Positions 16,198-24,421 of a DNA stretch of 37,621 nucleotides are shown in pieces. This stretch comes from Flectobacillus sp049240685. GTDB taxonomy: Bacteria > Bacteroidota > Bacteroidia > Cytophagales > Spirosomataceae. The notes under the pieces are model-generated. The model was not told the DNA's origin. It was given only the letters and a program-made list of their open reading frames with translations, and ran no database searches. The translations under genes were made by a program, and so were the position numbers. The DNA lies in assembly GCF_049240685.1 (NCBI RefSeq), contig NZ_JBMLSD010000377.1:1-37621 (forward strand), given 5' to 3'. The stretch's first letter is position 1. Every line of letters starts with the position of its first letter.

Positions 16198-17742
16198 ATG
16201 AAAAAAACGCTTTACCTTCTGAGTTTTTGCTTGGGGACTTCGCTTTTTGTCCAAGCTCAACAAAAACCTGCTCCGAAAGAAAATGCTCCTCTCACTACTA
16301 CAGTAGAAGACAAGCCCAACAATGGTAGTCGCACGCTCAACCCTGATTCGTATGTGGTTACTACCAACGAAGTAACTATCAAAGGTCAAAAAGTGCCTTA
16401 CAAGGCTTTGGCAGGTACCATTCCTGTGTGGAATGATGATGCCAAAATACAAGCCTCTCTATTCTATACGTACTACGAAAGAACTGATGTAAAAGACAAG
16501 GCTACTCGTCCTCTGATTATATCTTTCAATGGTGGCCCTGGCTCTGCTTCGGTTTGGATGCACATCGCTTACACTGGCCCACGTATTTTGAAGATTGACG
16601 ACGAAGGCTATCCTGTTCAACCGTATGGCATCAAAGACAACCCTTATTCTATTCTCGACGTTGCTGACATCGTTTTTGTAGACCCTGTCAATACAGGTTT
16701 TTCAAGAATCATTGATAAAGACGCTCCTAAATCAAATTTCTTTGGTATAAATGCTGACATTAAGTATTTAGCAGAGTGGATTGGCACTTTTGTTAGTCGC
16801 AACAACCGTTGGGCATCTCCCAAGTTTTTAATTGGTGAAAGCTACGGTACAACTCGTGTCTCAGGTCTGGCAAACGCCCTTCAAGAATCTCAATGGATGT
16901 ATTTGAATGGTGTTATTTTGGTGTCGCCAACTGACTTGGGTATCCCTCGTGAAGGGCCAGTGGAAACTAGTTTAAAACTCCCCTATTTTGCCGCCACGGC
17001 TTGGCATCATAAGGTTTTAGAACCAAGTCTTCAAAATAAAAAGCTGGAAGATATGCTTCCAGAAGTTGAAAAATTCACGGTCGAGGAATTATTGCCAGCC
17101 ATTACACAAGGCGGTTTTATTGCGCCAGAAAAGCGTCAGGCAATTGCGAAAAAGTTTGCAAGATATTCAGGGCTAAAGGAAACAGTTGTACTTCAAAACA
17201 ACTTAGACATTTCCTTGGATTTATTCTGGAAAGAACTTCTTCGTGATAAAGGCTATACCGTTGGTCGTTTGGACTCACGCTATTTGGGCGTAGACGCCCG
17301 TGAAGGTGGTGAAAAAGTAGATTATAATGCCGAACTCAACTCGTGGTTACACTCTTTTACGCCTCCGATCAATATGTATTTGAGAGAGGAACTAAAGTAC
17401 AAAACCGATTTGAAATACAATATGTTTGGTCCTGTTCATCCTTGGGACAGAAGCAATGACCATACGGGGTATGATTTGCGCAAAGCAATGGCAACGAACC
17501 CTTATTTGAAGGTATTAGTACAATCGGGCTATTATGATGGTGCTTGTGATTATTTTAACGCGAAATACTCAATGTGGCAAATGGATCCAAGCGGCAAATT
17601 CAAAGATCGTTTGTTCTGGGAAGGTTACAAATCGGGTCACATGATGTATTTGCGTAAGGAGGATTTAGAAAAATCAAATGAAGACTTAAGAATTTTCATC
17701 AAAAAATCTCTTCCAAAACCTGGCGAACCAGCCAAATATTAA
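16198..17742 (+). CDS. secreted serine carboxypeptidase (peptidase family S10)
   Basis: A 514-residue protein. A Sec signal peptide (MKKTLYLLSFCLGTSLFVQA) predicts export. The alpha/beta-hydrolase core shows the oxyanion-hole segment PLIISFNGGPGSASVWMH, the nucleophile motif GESYG (Ser215), the acid in SGYYDGACD (Asp447, aligning with the carboxypeptidase Y aspartate), and the histidine in SGHMMY (His481). The triad is therefore complete. S10 enzymes remove C-terminal residues from peptides, best at acid pH. Length is normal for bacterial members. It is monocistronic: its own promoter lies upstream and a strong terminator at 17834-17871 follows. It probably contributes to extracytoplasmic peptide digestion. 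Confidence 0.93.
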   Translation: MKKTLYLLSFCLGTSLFVQAQQKPAPKENAPLTTTVEDKPNNGSRTLNPDSYVVTTNEVTIKGQKVPYKALAGTIPVWNDDAKIQASLFYTYYERTDVKDKATRPLIISFNGGPGSASVWMHIAYTGPRILKIDDEGYPVQPYGIKDNPYSILDVADIVFVDPVNTGFSRIIDKDAPKSNFFGINADIKYLAEWIGTFVSRNNRWASPKFLIGESYGTTRVSGLANALQESQWMYLNGVILVSPTDLGIPREGPVETSLKLPYFAATAWHHKVLEPSLQNKKLEDMLPEVEKFTVEELLPAITQGGFIAPEKRQAIAKKFARYSGLKETVVLQNNLDISLDLFWKELLRDKGYTVGRLDSRYLGVDAREGGEKVDYNAELNSWLHSFTPPINMYLREELKYKTDLKYNMFGPVHPWDRSNDHTGYDLRKAMATNPYLKVLVQSGYYDGACDYFNAKYSMWQMDPSGKFKDRLFWEGYKSGHMMYLRKEDLEKSNEDLRIFIKKSLPKPGEPAKY

Positions 17743-17787
17743 TGAGTGAATTGTGATTGAGTGAATGAGTGATTTATTAAAATGTAG

Positions 17788-17807
17788 AGACGTAATATTT
17801 TACGTCT
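17788..17807. repeat. small AGACGTAA palindrome
   Basis: AGACGTAA-tatt-TTACGTCT forms an 8-bp stem. It shares its centre (CGTAATATTT) with the palindrome nested in the terminator loop at 1644-1656. Similar ACGT-type short palindromes are scattered in many Bacteroidetes genomes. It lies between the peptidase stop and its terminator. Confidence 0.55.
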
Positions 17808-17833
17808 AGCGAAGATTATTCACAAGAAATATC

Positions 17834-17871
17834 AAAAAAGGGGTCGAAAATTGTTTTTCGACCCCTTTTTT
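17834..17871. terminator. bidirectional terminator
   Basis: AAAAAAGGGGTCGAAAA, a short loop, and the complement TTTTTCGACCCCTTTTTT make a strong stem with A and T tracts. It lies between the convergent S10 peptidase (ends 17742) and nitroreductase (ends 17937) genes. Confidence 0.88.
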
Positions 17872-17936
17872 GATGCTACCGAATTGAGCGTGTATAATGA
17901 CTATTTTTTAGATTTATAAACCTAATCACTCAACCA

Positions 17937-18569
17937 TTATTTAATCTCAACAATAAATTCTTCTTTCGCTTTGCGATATTTTTTCAAGTTCACGTTCCAG
18001 TCATTTGGAGCATCGCGGTAGCCTAATGGAAGCAATACAACACTTTTCAAGCCTTGTTCTGCCAAGCCTAAGATTTTGTCAACTTCTGGAGGAGTAAACC
18101 CTTCAATTGGAGTAGCATCAACGCCAACCTCGGCAGCAGCAGCAATCGCCAAACCAAAAGAAATATACGCTTGTTTAGCTGCGTGTGTTGCGTGCCATTC
18201 TTGACCAAGTGGTTCGTACATACCCCACAAAGTAGATTTGTAGGCATCCATGGTGTTCAATGGCAAACCACGTACTTCCATCATTTCGTTGAATACCGCT
18301 GTGATTTTATCCAAAGAATAACCATCCCAAGCAGCAAATACCAACAAATGAGAACATTCGGTGATTACACTTTGATTCCAAGCTACTGGTCTGATTTGTT
18401 CAAGAACTTCTTTATTTGAAATCACAAAAACTTTATATGGTTGCAATCCTGATGAGGACGGCGCCAATCTTGCAGCTTCTAGGATATAATCCAACTTATC
18501 TTGAGGCACAACCTCTCCGTTCATTTTTTTGGCAGCATAACGCCATTCCAAAGATTCTAATAATGTCAT
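17937..18569 (-). CDS. nitroreductase-family NAD(P)H oxidoreductase
   Basis: A 210-residue protein of the FMN-dependent nitroreductase fold. The N-terminal WRYAAKKMNGE and ARLAPSSSGLQPYKVFVIS segments are the phosphate/FMN-binding part of NfsB-like enzymes. Further on, AYISFGLAIAAAAEVGVDAT with PIEGF is the typical second FMN region, and VVLLPLGYRDAPND closes the core. Members reduce quinones, nitroaromatics or flavins with NAD(P)H; the natural substrate cannot be told. It is divergent from an HxlR-type regulator with 107 bases between. In Bacillus, YodB controls the nitroreductase YodC in just this arrangement, so the enzyme is likely induced by electrophiles such as quinones. Confidence 0.9.
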   Translation of the reverse strand: MTLLESLEWRYAAKKMNGEVVPQDKLDYILEAARLAPSSSGLQPYKVFVISNKEVLEQIRPVAWNQSVITECSHLLVFAAWDGYSLDKITAVFNEMMEVRGLPLNTMDAYKSTLWGMYEPLGQEWHATHAAKQAYISFGLAIAAAAEVGVDATPIEGFTPPEVDKILGLAEQGLKSVVLLPLGYRDAPNDWNVNLKKYRKAKEEFIVEIK

Positions 18570-18594
18570 AACGAATATTATTTGCTAATTTTAT

Positions 18595-18656
18595 GTGACA
18601 AAATTAGTAATACCTGGTGACAAAAAGTAACTTTGTGTCATAAAGTAATAGTGACA
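18595..18656. promoter_or_regulatory. divergent promoters with GTGACA operator repeats
   Basis: GTGACA occurs at 18595, 18617 and 18651, and an inverted-type GTGTCA at 18635. The first two are 22 bases apart, about two helical turns. A perfect -7 box for the nitroreductase lies at 18599-18606 (minus strand TAATTTTG), and one for the regulator at 18628-18635 (TAACTTTG). The repeats overlap both boxes, fitting binding by the HxlR protein. The boxes are seen; the binding is inferred. Confidence 0.5.
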
Positions 18657-18676
18657 TTTAGGTAACAAGATGACAA

Positions 18677-19042
18677 ATGACAGAAATTAGCCCAATACAC
18701 AAATCAACCGCATGTGGCAAGTCGATTCAAGCCATACACGATGTAATGGATATCATTGGAGGGAAATGGAAAATTTCCATCATTGCCTGTTTGTGTTATG
18801 GCAAAATGCGATATTCTGATTTATTAAGAGAAGTAAATGGTATTTCAGGGAAGGTTTTAAGTCGAGAATTGAAGGATTTGGAGGAGAATCTTCTAATCAC
18901 AAGAACGGTCGTAAATACACAACCTATTAGTGTAGAATATGAATTGACAGAATATGGACGTTCACTGAAAAGTATTACTAACGTGATAGCCGAATGGGGC
19001 TTTGAACACCGAAAAAGGATTTTAGAACAAGAATTAGTATAA
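18677..19042 (+). CDS. HxlR-family transcriptional regulator
   Basis: A 121-residue winged-helix protein of the MarR-like HxlR family: IGGKWKISIIACLCYGKMRY, then FSELxR-like YSDLLREVNGISGKVLSRE, LKDLEENLLITRTV and the wing VEYELTEYGRSL. Cys13 near the N-terminus (STACGKS) corresponds in position to the redox-sensing cysteine of YodB/HypR-type members. It probably binds the shared intergenic region and represses the divergent nitroreductase until an electrophile modifies it. The start at 18677 gives a leader of about 35 bases from the predicted promoter. The ATG seven bases upstream is out of frame. Confidence 0.92.
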   Translation: MTEISPIHKSTACGKSIQAIHDVMDIIGGKWKISIIACLCYGKMRYSDLLREVNGISGKVLSRELKDLEENLLITRTVVNTQPISVEYELTEYGRSLKSITNVIAEWGFEHRKRILEQELV

Positions 19043-19049
19043 AATCAAT

Positions 19050-19085
19050 GGGCTTCCTTCTAGCTAAACAACATTGAGGAAGCCC
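19050..19085. terminator. hairpin between convergent genes
   Basis: GGGCTTCCT and AGGAAGCCC form a 9-bp stem around an 18-base loop, with weak A/T flanks. It lies between the HxlR gene end and the CE12-type esterase gene end. The absence of a real T-run makes it weaker than the other terminators here. Confidence 0.55.
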
Positions 19086-19105
19086 TTGAATAAATAATAA
19101 ATTGT

Positions 19106-19876
19106 CTATTTCAAAAGTTTTTTCAACTTACATTTTTTGAGTTGTTGTATCTGCTCGCTCACAATTTGAGCTGTTAATTTCGAACCCTCATAATTTGGAT
19201 GAGTATGATCTTTTGGGAAAAACTTATCTACTTTTTCTTTGCCTAATTCTTCATATTTGGCGGCAACGACTTCATTTAAGTCGATAAAATATGCTTTGTT
19301 TTCCTCTGCAATTTGTTTTGCCCAAAGTCCGTAAGACTGACTCGCCCTTTCTATTTTTCCATTTTTCCAAACGTTTCTTGGTACTAAAGAACAAACAATT
19401 GGCGTAGCGCCTTTTTCTTGCGTTTCTTGCACGTACTTGCGCATATACCAGCCATACGAATGTACGATTTCGTGTTTTTTTGTCAGAAGGTTGTCTATCT
19501 CCTCCGATTCATTACCAATGCCTTTGATAGAACCCCTCGCACGGCTTGTGTCATTGATGGCACCTCCGTCGTTGTGTCCAAACTGCATGATTACATAATC
19601 GCCTTTTTTCAATTTTGCCATAATTTTATCCCAACGTCCTTCAGTCAAAAATGTACGGCTACTACGCCCTCCTATGGCATGGTTTTCAACATTAACTTTT
19701 ACGGTATCGAATTGTTGATTCATAAAACTGCCCCATCCCCACAAACCATCTGACCCAGCTCCTGAACCATTTCGAACGGTTGAATCACCAATAATATAGA
19801 TGGTAGGTTTGGTTTTGAGAATTGTAAATGAACATACTAAAACGAAGGCAAAAAGTACCAAAAACTTGTTTTTCAT
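19106..19876 (-). CDS. rhamnogalacturonan acetylesterase-like SGNH hydrolase (CE12 type)
   Basis: A 256-residue protein with an N-terminal signal peptide (MKNKFLVLFAFVLVCSFTIL). SGNH block I is GDSTV (GDS nucleophile serine), block II the glycine in ENHAIGGRSSRTF, block III QFGHNDGG, and block V DHTHPNYEGSKL with Asp and His. The set matches rhamnogalacturonan acetylesterases of family CE12 (RhgT/YxiM type), which remove acetyl groups from the rhamnogalacturonan I backbone so that lyases can act. It lies downstream of two GH88/105-type genes on the same strand, reinforcing a pectin role. The 223-base gap upstream holds AAGTTCC...GGAACTT inverted repeats (19957-19984). Confidence 0.9.
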   Translation of the reverse strand: MKNKFLVLFAFVLVCSFTILKTKPTIYIIGDSTVRNGSGAGSDGLWGWGSFMNQQFDTVKVNVENHAIGGRSSRTFLTEGRWDKIMAKLKKGDYVIMQFGHNDGGAINDTSRARGSIKGIGNESEEIDNLLTKKHEIVHSYGWYMRKYVQETQEKGATPIVCSLVPRNVWKNGKIERASQSYGLWAKQIAEENKAYFIDLNEVVAAKYEELGKEKVDKFFPKDHTHPNYEGSKLTAQIVSEQIQQLKKCKLKKLLK

Positions 19877-19956
19877 CTGTGAGTTTTGTTTTAAATTACA
19901 GAATAGATTTCGAGATAATGTTGAATTTGAGAAATATAGCTCCTTTATAAAAAAGG

Positions 19957-19984
19957 AAGTTCCTCATGCTACCACAAGGAACTT
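19957..19984. promoter_or_regulatory. inverted repeat upstream of the CE12-type gene
   Basis: AAGTTCC and GGAACTT are 7-bp arms separated by 14 bases, about 80 bases before the esterase start. It could be an operator for the pectin regulator or a processing hairpin. No second copy was noticed upstream of the other genes of the cluster. Confidence 0.3.
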
Positions 19985-20099
19985 AACCTAAATCTCCCCT
20001 AATCAACTGTTTACTTACAAATTACTTTTGTTGTAATCTTCGAAGTAACAAGTGTTTCAATAACGAAGAGTTATCTTGCTCACTTATATACTCAATTTT

Positions 20100-21224
20100 T
20101 TATTTTTTCATTCTTACAATTTCGCTACCAGCCAATAGGAAACATCCTAAACCGTAGTCTTCGAAATCAGGAACTTTATCAATAGCCAATGGTTGACCAT
20201 CTTTAGGCTCTTTACCTGTACCTTGTACCCAACCCAAAAAACCTGATGGTTGTACACTCTCTGTAGCTAATGCATTCCAAGCTTTTACTAAAGCCGGCTT
20301 ATATTGTTTAGCATTCAAATGTCCATGGTTGATACCCCATGCCATGCCGTAGGCAAACAATGATGTTCCTGTAGCTTCTTTACCTCCATAATTGCTTGGG
20401 TCATGCAAACTTACATTCCAGAATCCGTCTTCTCGCTGAAGTGGCAATAATGCCTTCATCATGGTTTTATACATCTGCAAATATTCCTCACGGTGTGGCG
20501 CATTTTTAGGCATAATTTCCAATACTCTCACCAAAGCTGCCACAATCCAACCATTTCCACGAGACCAATAGCAATCTTGTCCGTTTGGTTCTTTGTAGGG
20601 TGGCACAAAATCTTTATCTCTCCACCAAAGTCCATCTTCTGGATTAAATAAGCCCTTTCCACCTTCTATCGTTTTTGAGTGATTGTACATTTGGTACATC
20701 TTCTCAAAATAGGCATTGTCTTTGTACAAAACACCCAATTTGGCAAATACTGGCATTCCCATTTGAAGTGCATCAATCCAAGTCCAGTAGGTACAATTAG
20801 GATTTTTTACCAGACTATCCATATTAGCTTTGATATCGCGGATACGCTCTGGTTTTTTGTCCATCATATACAAATCAATATAAGTCTGTCCGCAACATTG
20901 GTCATCGGCATTGTGTGTCAATACGCCCGAACGCAAGCCCCATTTATGACTTTCACCCCATGCTACTGCGTAATCAATATAGCGTTGTTGTGGGTCTACT
21001 TTATACAAATCCATCAATCCTTCATAATACACCGCACGGGTCCAAATATTACTTGGACGAGTTTTGTTGGTTACGATAGGCTTACCAGTATCTGGCCACT
21101 TTTGCATAAAATAGTCATTTGCTTTACGCATCGTGGCTATTACCTCAGTTTTGCTGGGTAATTTCTGAGCAACTGCCGACATACCACCCAACAACATGCA
21201 TAGCAATAAAGGTACTTTTTTCAT
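20100..21224 (-). CDS. unsaturated rhamnogalacturonyl hydrolase (GH88/GH105)
   Basis: A 374-residue protein with a signal peptide (MKKVPLLLCMLLGGMSAVAQ). The (alpha/alpha)6-barrel family PF07470 is visible: NIWTRAVYYEGLMDLY, HNADDQCCGQTYIDLY with the aspartate that corresponds to the catalytic Asp of YteR, WTWIDALQMGMPVFAKLG, CYWSRGNGWIVAALVRVL and LPLQREDGFWNV. These enzymes hydrate and remove the unsaturated galacturonyl residue that pectate or rhamnogalacturonan lyases leave at the non-reducing end. Length is normal for GH105. It is the middle gene of the pectin cluster. The palindromic repeat copy C separates it from the second hydrolase, so co-transcription of the two is not certain. Confidence 0.92.
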   Translation of the reverse strand: MKKVPLLLCMLLGGMSAVAQKLPSKTEVIATMRKANDYFMQKWPDTGKPIVTNKTRPSNIWTRAVYYEGLMDLYKVDPQQRYIDYAVAWGESHKWGLRSGVLTHNADDQCCGQTYIDLYMMDKKPERIRDIKANMDSLVKNPNCTYWTWIDALQMGMPVFAKLGVLYKDNAYFEKMYQMYNHSKTIEGGKGLFNPEDGLWWRDKDFVPPYKEPNGQDCYWSRGNGWIVAALVRVLEIMPKNAPHREEYLQMYKTMMKALLPLQREDGFWNVSLHDPSNYGGKEATGTSLFAYGMAWGINHGHLNAKQYKPALVKAWNALATESVQPSGFLGWVQGTGKEPKDGQPLAIDKVPDFEDYGLGCFLLAGSEIVRMKK

Positions 21225-21286
21225 TCTCTGAAAATTTAATTGACAATTGAGTCCTGTTTACAAGAAAATTAGAACTGAATAAAACA

Positions 21287-21392
21287 ATTTCGGATTGGGG
21301 ATTTCTGATTTCGGAAATAAAGTAAAATATCTTAATTTTGTACGAAATATTGCATATTACACTTCCGAAATCCCACATCCGATATCCGAAAT
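21287..21392 (+). repeat. 106-bp palindromic intergenic repeat, copy C
   Basis: It begins ATTTCGGATTGGGGATTTC and ends ATCCGATATCCGAAAT. The arms TTTCGGATTGGGGATTTCTG.. and ..CCACATCCGATATCCGAAA pair imperfectly over about 29 bp around an AT-rich centre. It is the same orientation as copy A. It lies in the 210-base gap between the two GH88/105-type genes. Confidence 0.75.
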
Positions 21393-21434
21393 AGAAATTA
21401 TTGAATCTTTCGTAAAGTTCTAATCAGTAATAGT

Positions 21435-22811
21435 TTATTTCTTTTTAATCAACAACTGTACAGAGCTATCGTTTATTTCAAACTGGTTTGACTTGAGTAA
21501 GTTCAGCATTTCTGCCCCCGCATAAATTACCGGGCCATAACCGTGAGCCGCAAATGGGCTAATTGGACGGTGATAGTAAAATGCTGGGTCAAAACCCATG
21601 CCTGTACCCACACAGGTACCTTCTACTTGTCCTTGCTCATTTACCTTCGTGCTAATCGCATTCCACGCCAACATGGTGGCGGGTGTATAAGCCAATTTAT
21701 CAATCCAACCTTTATTGATTGCCTTTGCAAAACAATAGGCATAAATAGCGGTTGCAGACGTTTCTAAATACGAATCGTTTCTATCTAATAATTGATGCCA
21801 AAAACCGCTACCCGACTGGTATCTTGACAATCCTTTCACATGTGCTTTCAGCAAATTTAATACCTCCTCACGACCAGGGTAATTTTCTGGTAGAGCTTCC
21901 AAAACCTCTATTTTGGTTAAGATAGCCCAGCCATTAGCACGTGCCCAATGGAACTGAGGATGTTCTGACATACCTTCAACCCAGCCGTGCATATAAACAC
22001 CCTTCTCAGGATTAAACATTCTTTTTGAAAATTGACGAACCTGTTTGATGGCTTCGTCATAGTATTTTTTATCGCCTGTTAATTTACCCATCTGAGCAAT
22101 CGCAGGAATGCCCATAAACATATCGTCTAACCATAAAGTACTGGCTTGTGGACGATTACGAGCCAAAGTTCCATCACTTAATCTGAACTCTTTATTCATG
22201 ATATAATTGATGTGACTGTCGATTAGAGGACGATAATTGTTGGAAGAACCAGCTACCGACGATTTAATCATAGCTGCACACATGGCACCACAATCATCCA
22301 AAGCATGTGGATTTAGCAATCCCTTCAATGGCCCTTTTGTACCCCAATCTTCACTCGCTCCTGTTGATTTCTTAAAGAATGGAACAGCATCGTTGATAAA
22401 TTTCAAACGTTTCTCTGTATATTCTTTATAACGTGCATCCCCTGTGTATTGCGAGGCCAACATCATCGCCTGATAAGTTACACCCCATTCGTAACTTACT
22501 AAACGAAAATCTCCTTTTTGTAAAGCCGTATTTTCATCAATTTTTGACAAATCACCAACTACTTCATTTGTCTTGGTATTGATAAAGTTTGTTGGGGTCA
22601 CCTTTTCCAGATAGGCATGAACTCTTTGCAAGGTTTTTTCAACCTCCTCCGCTTTTACAATTCCATACGGAACGGGATAATCGGGCTGAATCAAGTGCAA
22701 AGGCGTATTAGAATCGTTCGATTTTGTAACATTCTTTTGTGCAAAACCTTCTGCACCAGAGAAGAGTAAAAAACCTAATAACGCAACTTTATCAAAAGAA
22801 TACTTTTTCAT
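21435..22811 (-). CDS. second GH88/GH105-family hydrolase
   Basis: A 458-residue protein with a signal peptide ending near GAEGFAQ. Family PF07470 motifs are present but diverged from its neighbour: VSYEWGVTYQAMMLASQYTG, HALDDCGAMCAAMIKSS, LWLDDMFMGIPAIAQMG, HWARANGWAILTKIEVLEAL and GSGFWHQLLDRNDSYLE. The aspartates in LDD and DD fit the catalytic position. It is about 80 residues longer than the 374-residue paralogue, mainly at the N-terminus and near residues 230-260. It is likely active on a different unsaturated uronyl oligosaccharide, possibly a side-chain-bearing one. It is the first gene of the minus-strand pectin group, with a candidate promoter at 22910-22917. Confidence 0.9.
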   Translation of the reverse strand: MKKYSFDKVALLGFLLFSGAEGFAQKNVTKSNDSNTPLHLIQPDYPVPYGIVKAEEVEKTLQRVHAYLEKVTPTNFINTKTNEVVGDLSKIDENTALQKGDFRLVSYEWGVTYQAMMLASQYTGDARYKEYTEKRLKFINDAVPFFKKSTGASEDWGTKGPLKGLLNPHALDDCGAMCAAMIKSSVAGSSNNYRPLIDSHINYIMNKEFRLSDGTLARNRPQASTLWLDDMFMGIPAIAQMGKLTGDKKYYDEAIKQVRQFSKRMFNPEKGVYMHGWVEGMSEHPQFHWARANGWAILTKIEVLEALPENYPGREEVLNLLKAHVKGLSRYQSGSGFWHQLLDRNDSYLETSATAIYAYCFAKAINKGWIDKLAYTPATMLAWNAISTKVNEQGQVEGTCVGTGMGFDPAFYYHRPISPFAAHGYGPVIYAGAEMLNLLKSNQFEINDSSVQLLIKKK

Positions 22812-23310
22812 AATCGGCTTGGGAATTTTGGATAATTTGTTTTACTCTCAGAAGTAAAAATAGAAGAAAATCTACTTGCAAAATGACTCTTCGATTAGTA
22901 CAACTTCCTCAAAGATAAATGTCATTTATGGCTCAGCCGTCCTGTAGCGTCCTTGTTGAAAGATAATAGTGAGAAAACAAAATCGATAACTTGGTAAAAT
23001 ATATTAAAAAAATACAAAAATAGTATAATGATTCTTTCAAGTATTTTCATTACCAAAACAGGATTTTTGATAAAAAAAATTGGACAATGATTGGATTTTA
23101 GCAATTTGGCAACGTTCCCGATATCGTTTGCATAAATTAATTTATCGGAAAAATTGAATATCATTTATTCAACTCTTAACCTTGGTTTAGAAAAACATAC
23201 CATCGATAATAGTTGGTTTTCTACCTATCTAAAAAAAGTATAAGTTTTAATGATAAGTTTTTTCTAAAATTTTCAGAAAATCCTTTTCAACCTTAATTAG
23301 CCATATTAGA
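22812..23310. other. intergenic region between the pectin genes and their regulator
   Basis: The 499 bases between the divergent GH88/105 and GntR genes hold a candidate minus-strand promoter (22910-22917), a GGCTCAGCC palindrome at 22930-22938, and otherwise AT-rich sequence. An 80-codon minus-strand open frame (22922-23164) has no family resemblance and is probably spurious. Confidence 0.5.
22910..22917 (-). promoter_or_regulatory. -7 box upstream of the GH88/105 gene
   Basis: Minus-strand TATCTTTG fits TAnnTTTG exactly and lies about 100 bases before the start at 22811. No TTG is seen at -33; the GGCTCAGCC palindrome is close to that position, which would suit an activator or repressor site. 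Confidence 0.35.
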
Positions 23311-24351
23311 ATGATTGCGAAAAAACAGAAAATTTGGGATGTGATAAGAGTTGATGATATTTCGGCAACGCCGAAATATTTACAAATTGTACATTCAACA
23401 CTTAAGGGCATCGAAACAGGTCAAATCACAGTGAATGATCGCCTCCCGTCGATCAACGAAGTGAGCTTTGAGTTAGACGTTTCTCGCGATACAGTTGAGA
23501 AGTCCTATCGACAACTCAAAAATATGGGTATTCTAGAATCTGTGCCAAGTAAGGGTTATTACATCAAAAACGTGGATTTTGAAAAGCCTATGAAGGTTTT
23601 GTTGCTTTTCAACAAGCTTTCTGCTCATAAAAAAATCATTTTTGATGCTTTTGTGAAAGAATTAGGTCAACAAGTGGCGATAGATTTTTATGTGTATAAT
23701 AATGATTTTGCCCTCTTCAAAAAACTCATCACAGCCAAAAAAGATGAGGACTATTCACATTTTGTAATCATTCCATATCTTTTAGATTTCAATGATAAAG
23801 TTCAAGAGGTGGTAAATTTGATACCAAAAGAGAAGTTGATTATTTTGGATAAAATGGTGGCTGGGGTACACGGAGAATTTGGTGCTGTCTACGAAAACTT
23901 TGAACAGGATATTTATATGGCACTCTGTCAAATGCTAGAAAAACTTAGAAACTACACGAGTCTAAAACTGATATTTCCAAAGCAAAGTTGCTATCCACAG
24001 GAAATCCAGAAAGGATTTTTAAACTTCTGTCAAGATTTTGCTTTCGAGGCCACTATCATCGATAATATCAAAACTGAAACAGTCACCGAAGGGTCAGTTT
24101 ATATAAACTTGATGGAGGATGACTTGGTAATTTTAATCAAAAAAATATTTAACGACAATCTGGTGATAGGCAAACAAGTTGGAATCATTTCGTACAACGA
24201 AACGCCACTGAAAGAAATTATTCTTGATGGCATCACCACGATTTCGACAAATTTTAGAGAGATGGGAAAAACTGCTGCAAGATTAGTCCTCGAAAAATCT
24301 AAAGATCATATCGCAAATTTGTTTGAGGTGAATCTTCGAAATTCATTATAA
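23311..24351 (+). CDS. GntR-type regulator with periplasmic-binding-protein-like sensor domain
   Basis: A 346-residue protein. Residues about 15-85 are a GntR winged helix (YLQIVHSTLKGIETGQITVN, RLPSINEVSFELDVSRDTVE, KSYRQLKNMGILESVPSKGY). The rest resembles the LacI-type sugar-binding fold, ending GIISYNETPLKEIILDGITT and REMGKTAARLVLE. This combination is common for carbohydrate-responsive regulators in Bacteroidetes. It is divergent from the GH88/105-CE12 genes, making it their most likely local regulator, with a pectin-derived sugar as ligand; this is inferred from position. It is closed by a strong terminator. Confidence 0.9.
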   Translation: MIAKKQKIWDVIRVDDISATPKYLQIVHSTLKGIETGQITVNDRLPSINEVSFELDVSRDTVEKSYRQLKNMGILESVPSKGYYIKNVDFEKPMKVLLLFNKLSAHKKIIFDAFVKELGQQVAIDFYVYNNDFALFKKLITAKKDEDYSHFVIIPYLLDFNDKVQEVVNLIPKEKLIILDKMVAGVHGEFGAVYENFEQDIYMALCQMLEKLRNYTSLKLIFPKQSCYPQEIQKGFLNFCQDFAFEATIIDNIKTETVTEGSVYINLMEDDLVILIKKIFNDNLVIGKQVGIISYNETPLKEIILDGITTISTNFREMGKTAARLVLEKSKDHIANLFEVNLRNSL

Positions 24352-24367
24352 GTAACGATTGGGAAAT

Positions 24368-24399
24368 AAAAAAGCCTGAGGTTTCTCAGGCTTTTTTTT
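24368..24399. terminator. bidirectional terminator
   Basis: AAAAAAGCCTGAG-gttt-CTCAGGCTTTTTTTT is a textbook intrinsic terminator. It lies 17 bases after the GntR stop and 23 bases beyond the end of the PAP2 gene on the other strand, so it serves both. Confidence 0.92.
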
Positions 24400-24421
24400 A
24401 TGGGCTATCAGAAAAGTTTGG

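Noticed and set aside
22922..23164. 80-codon minus-strand open frame
   Set aside because: Low-complexity hydrophobic composition from AT-rich DNA, no family resemblance, and it lies in a promoter region between divergent genes.
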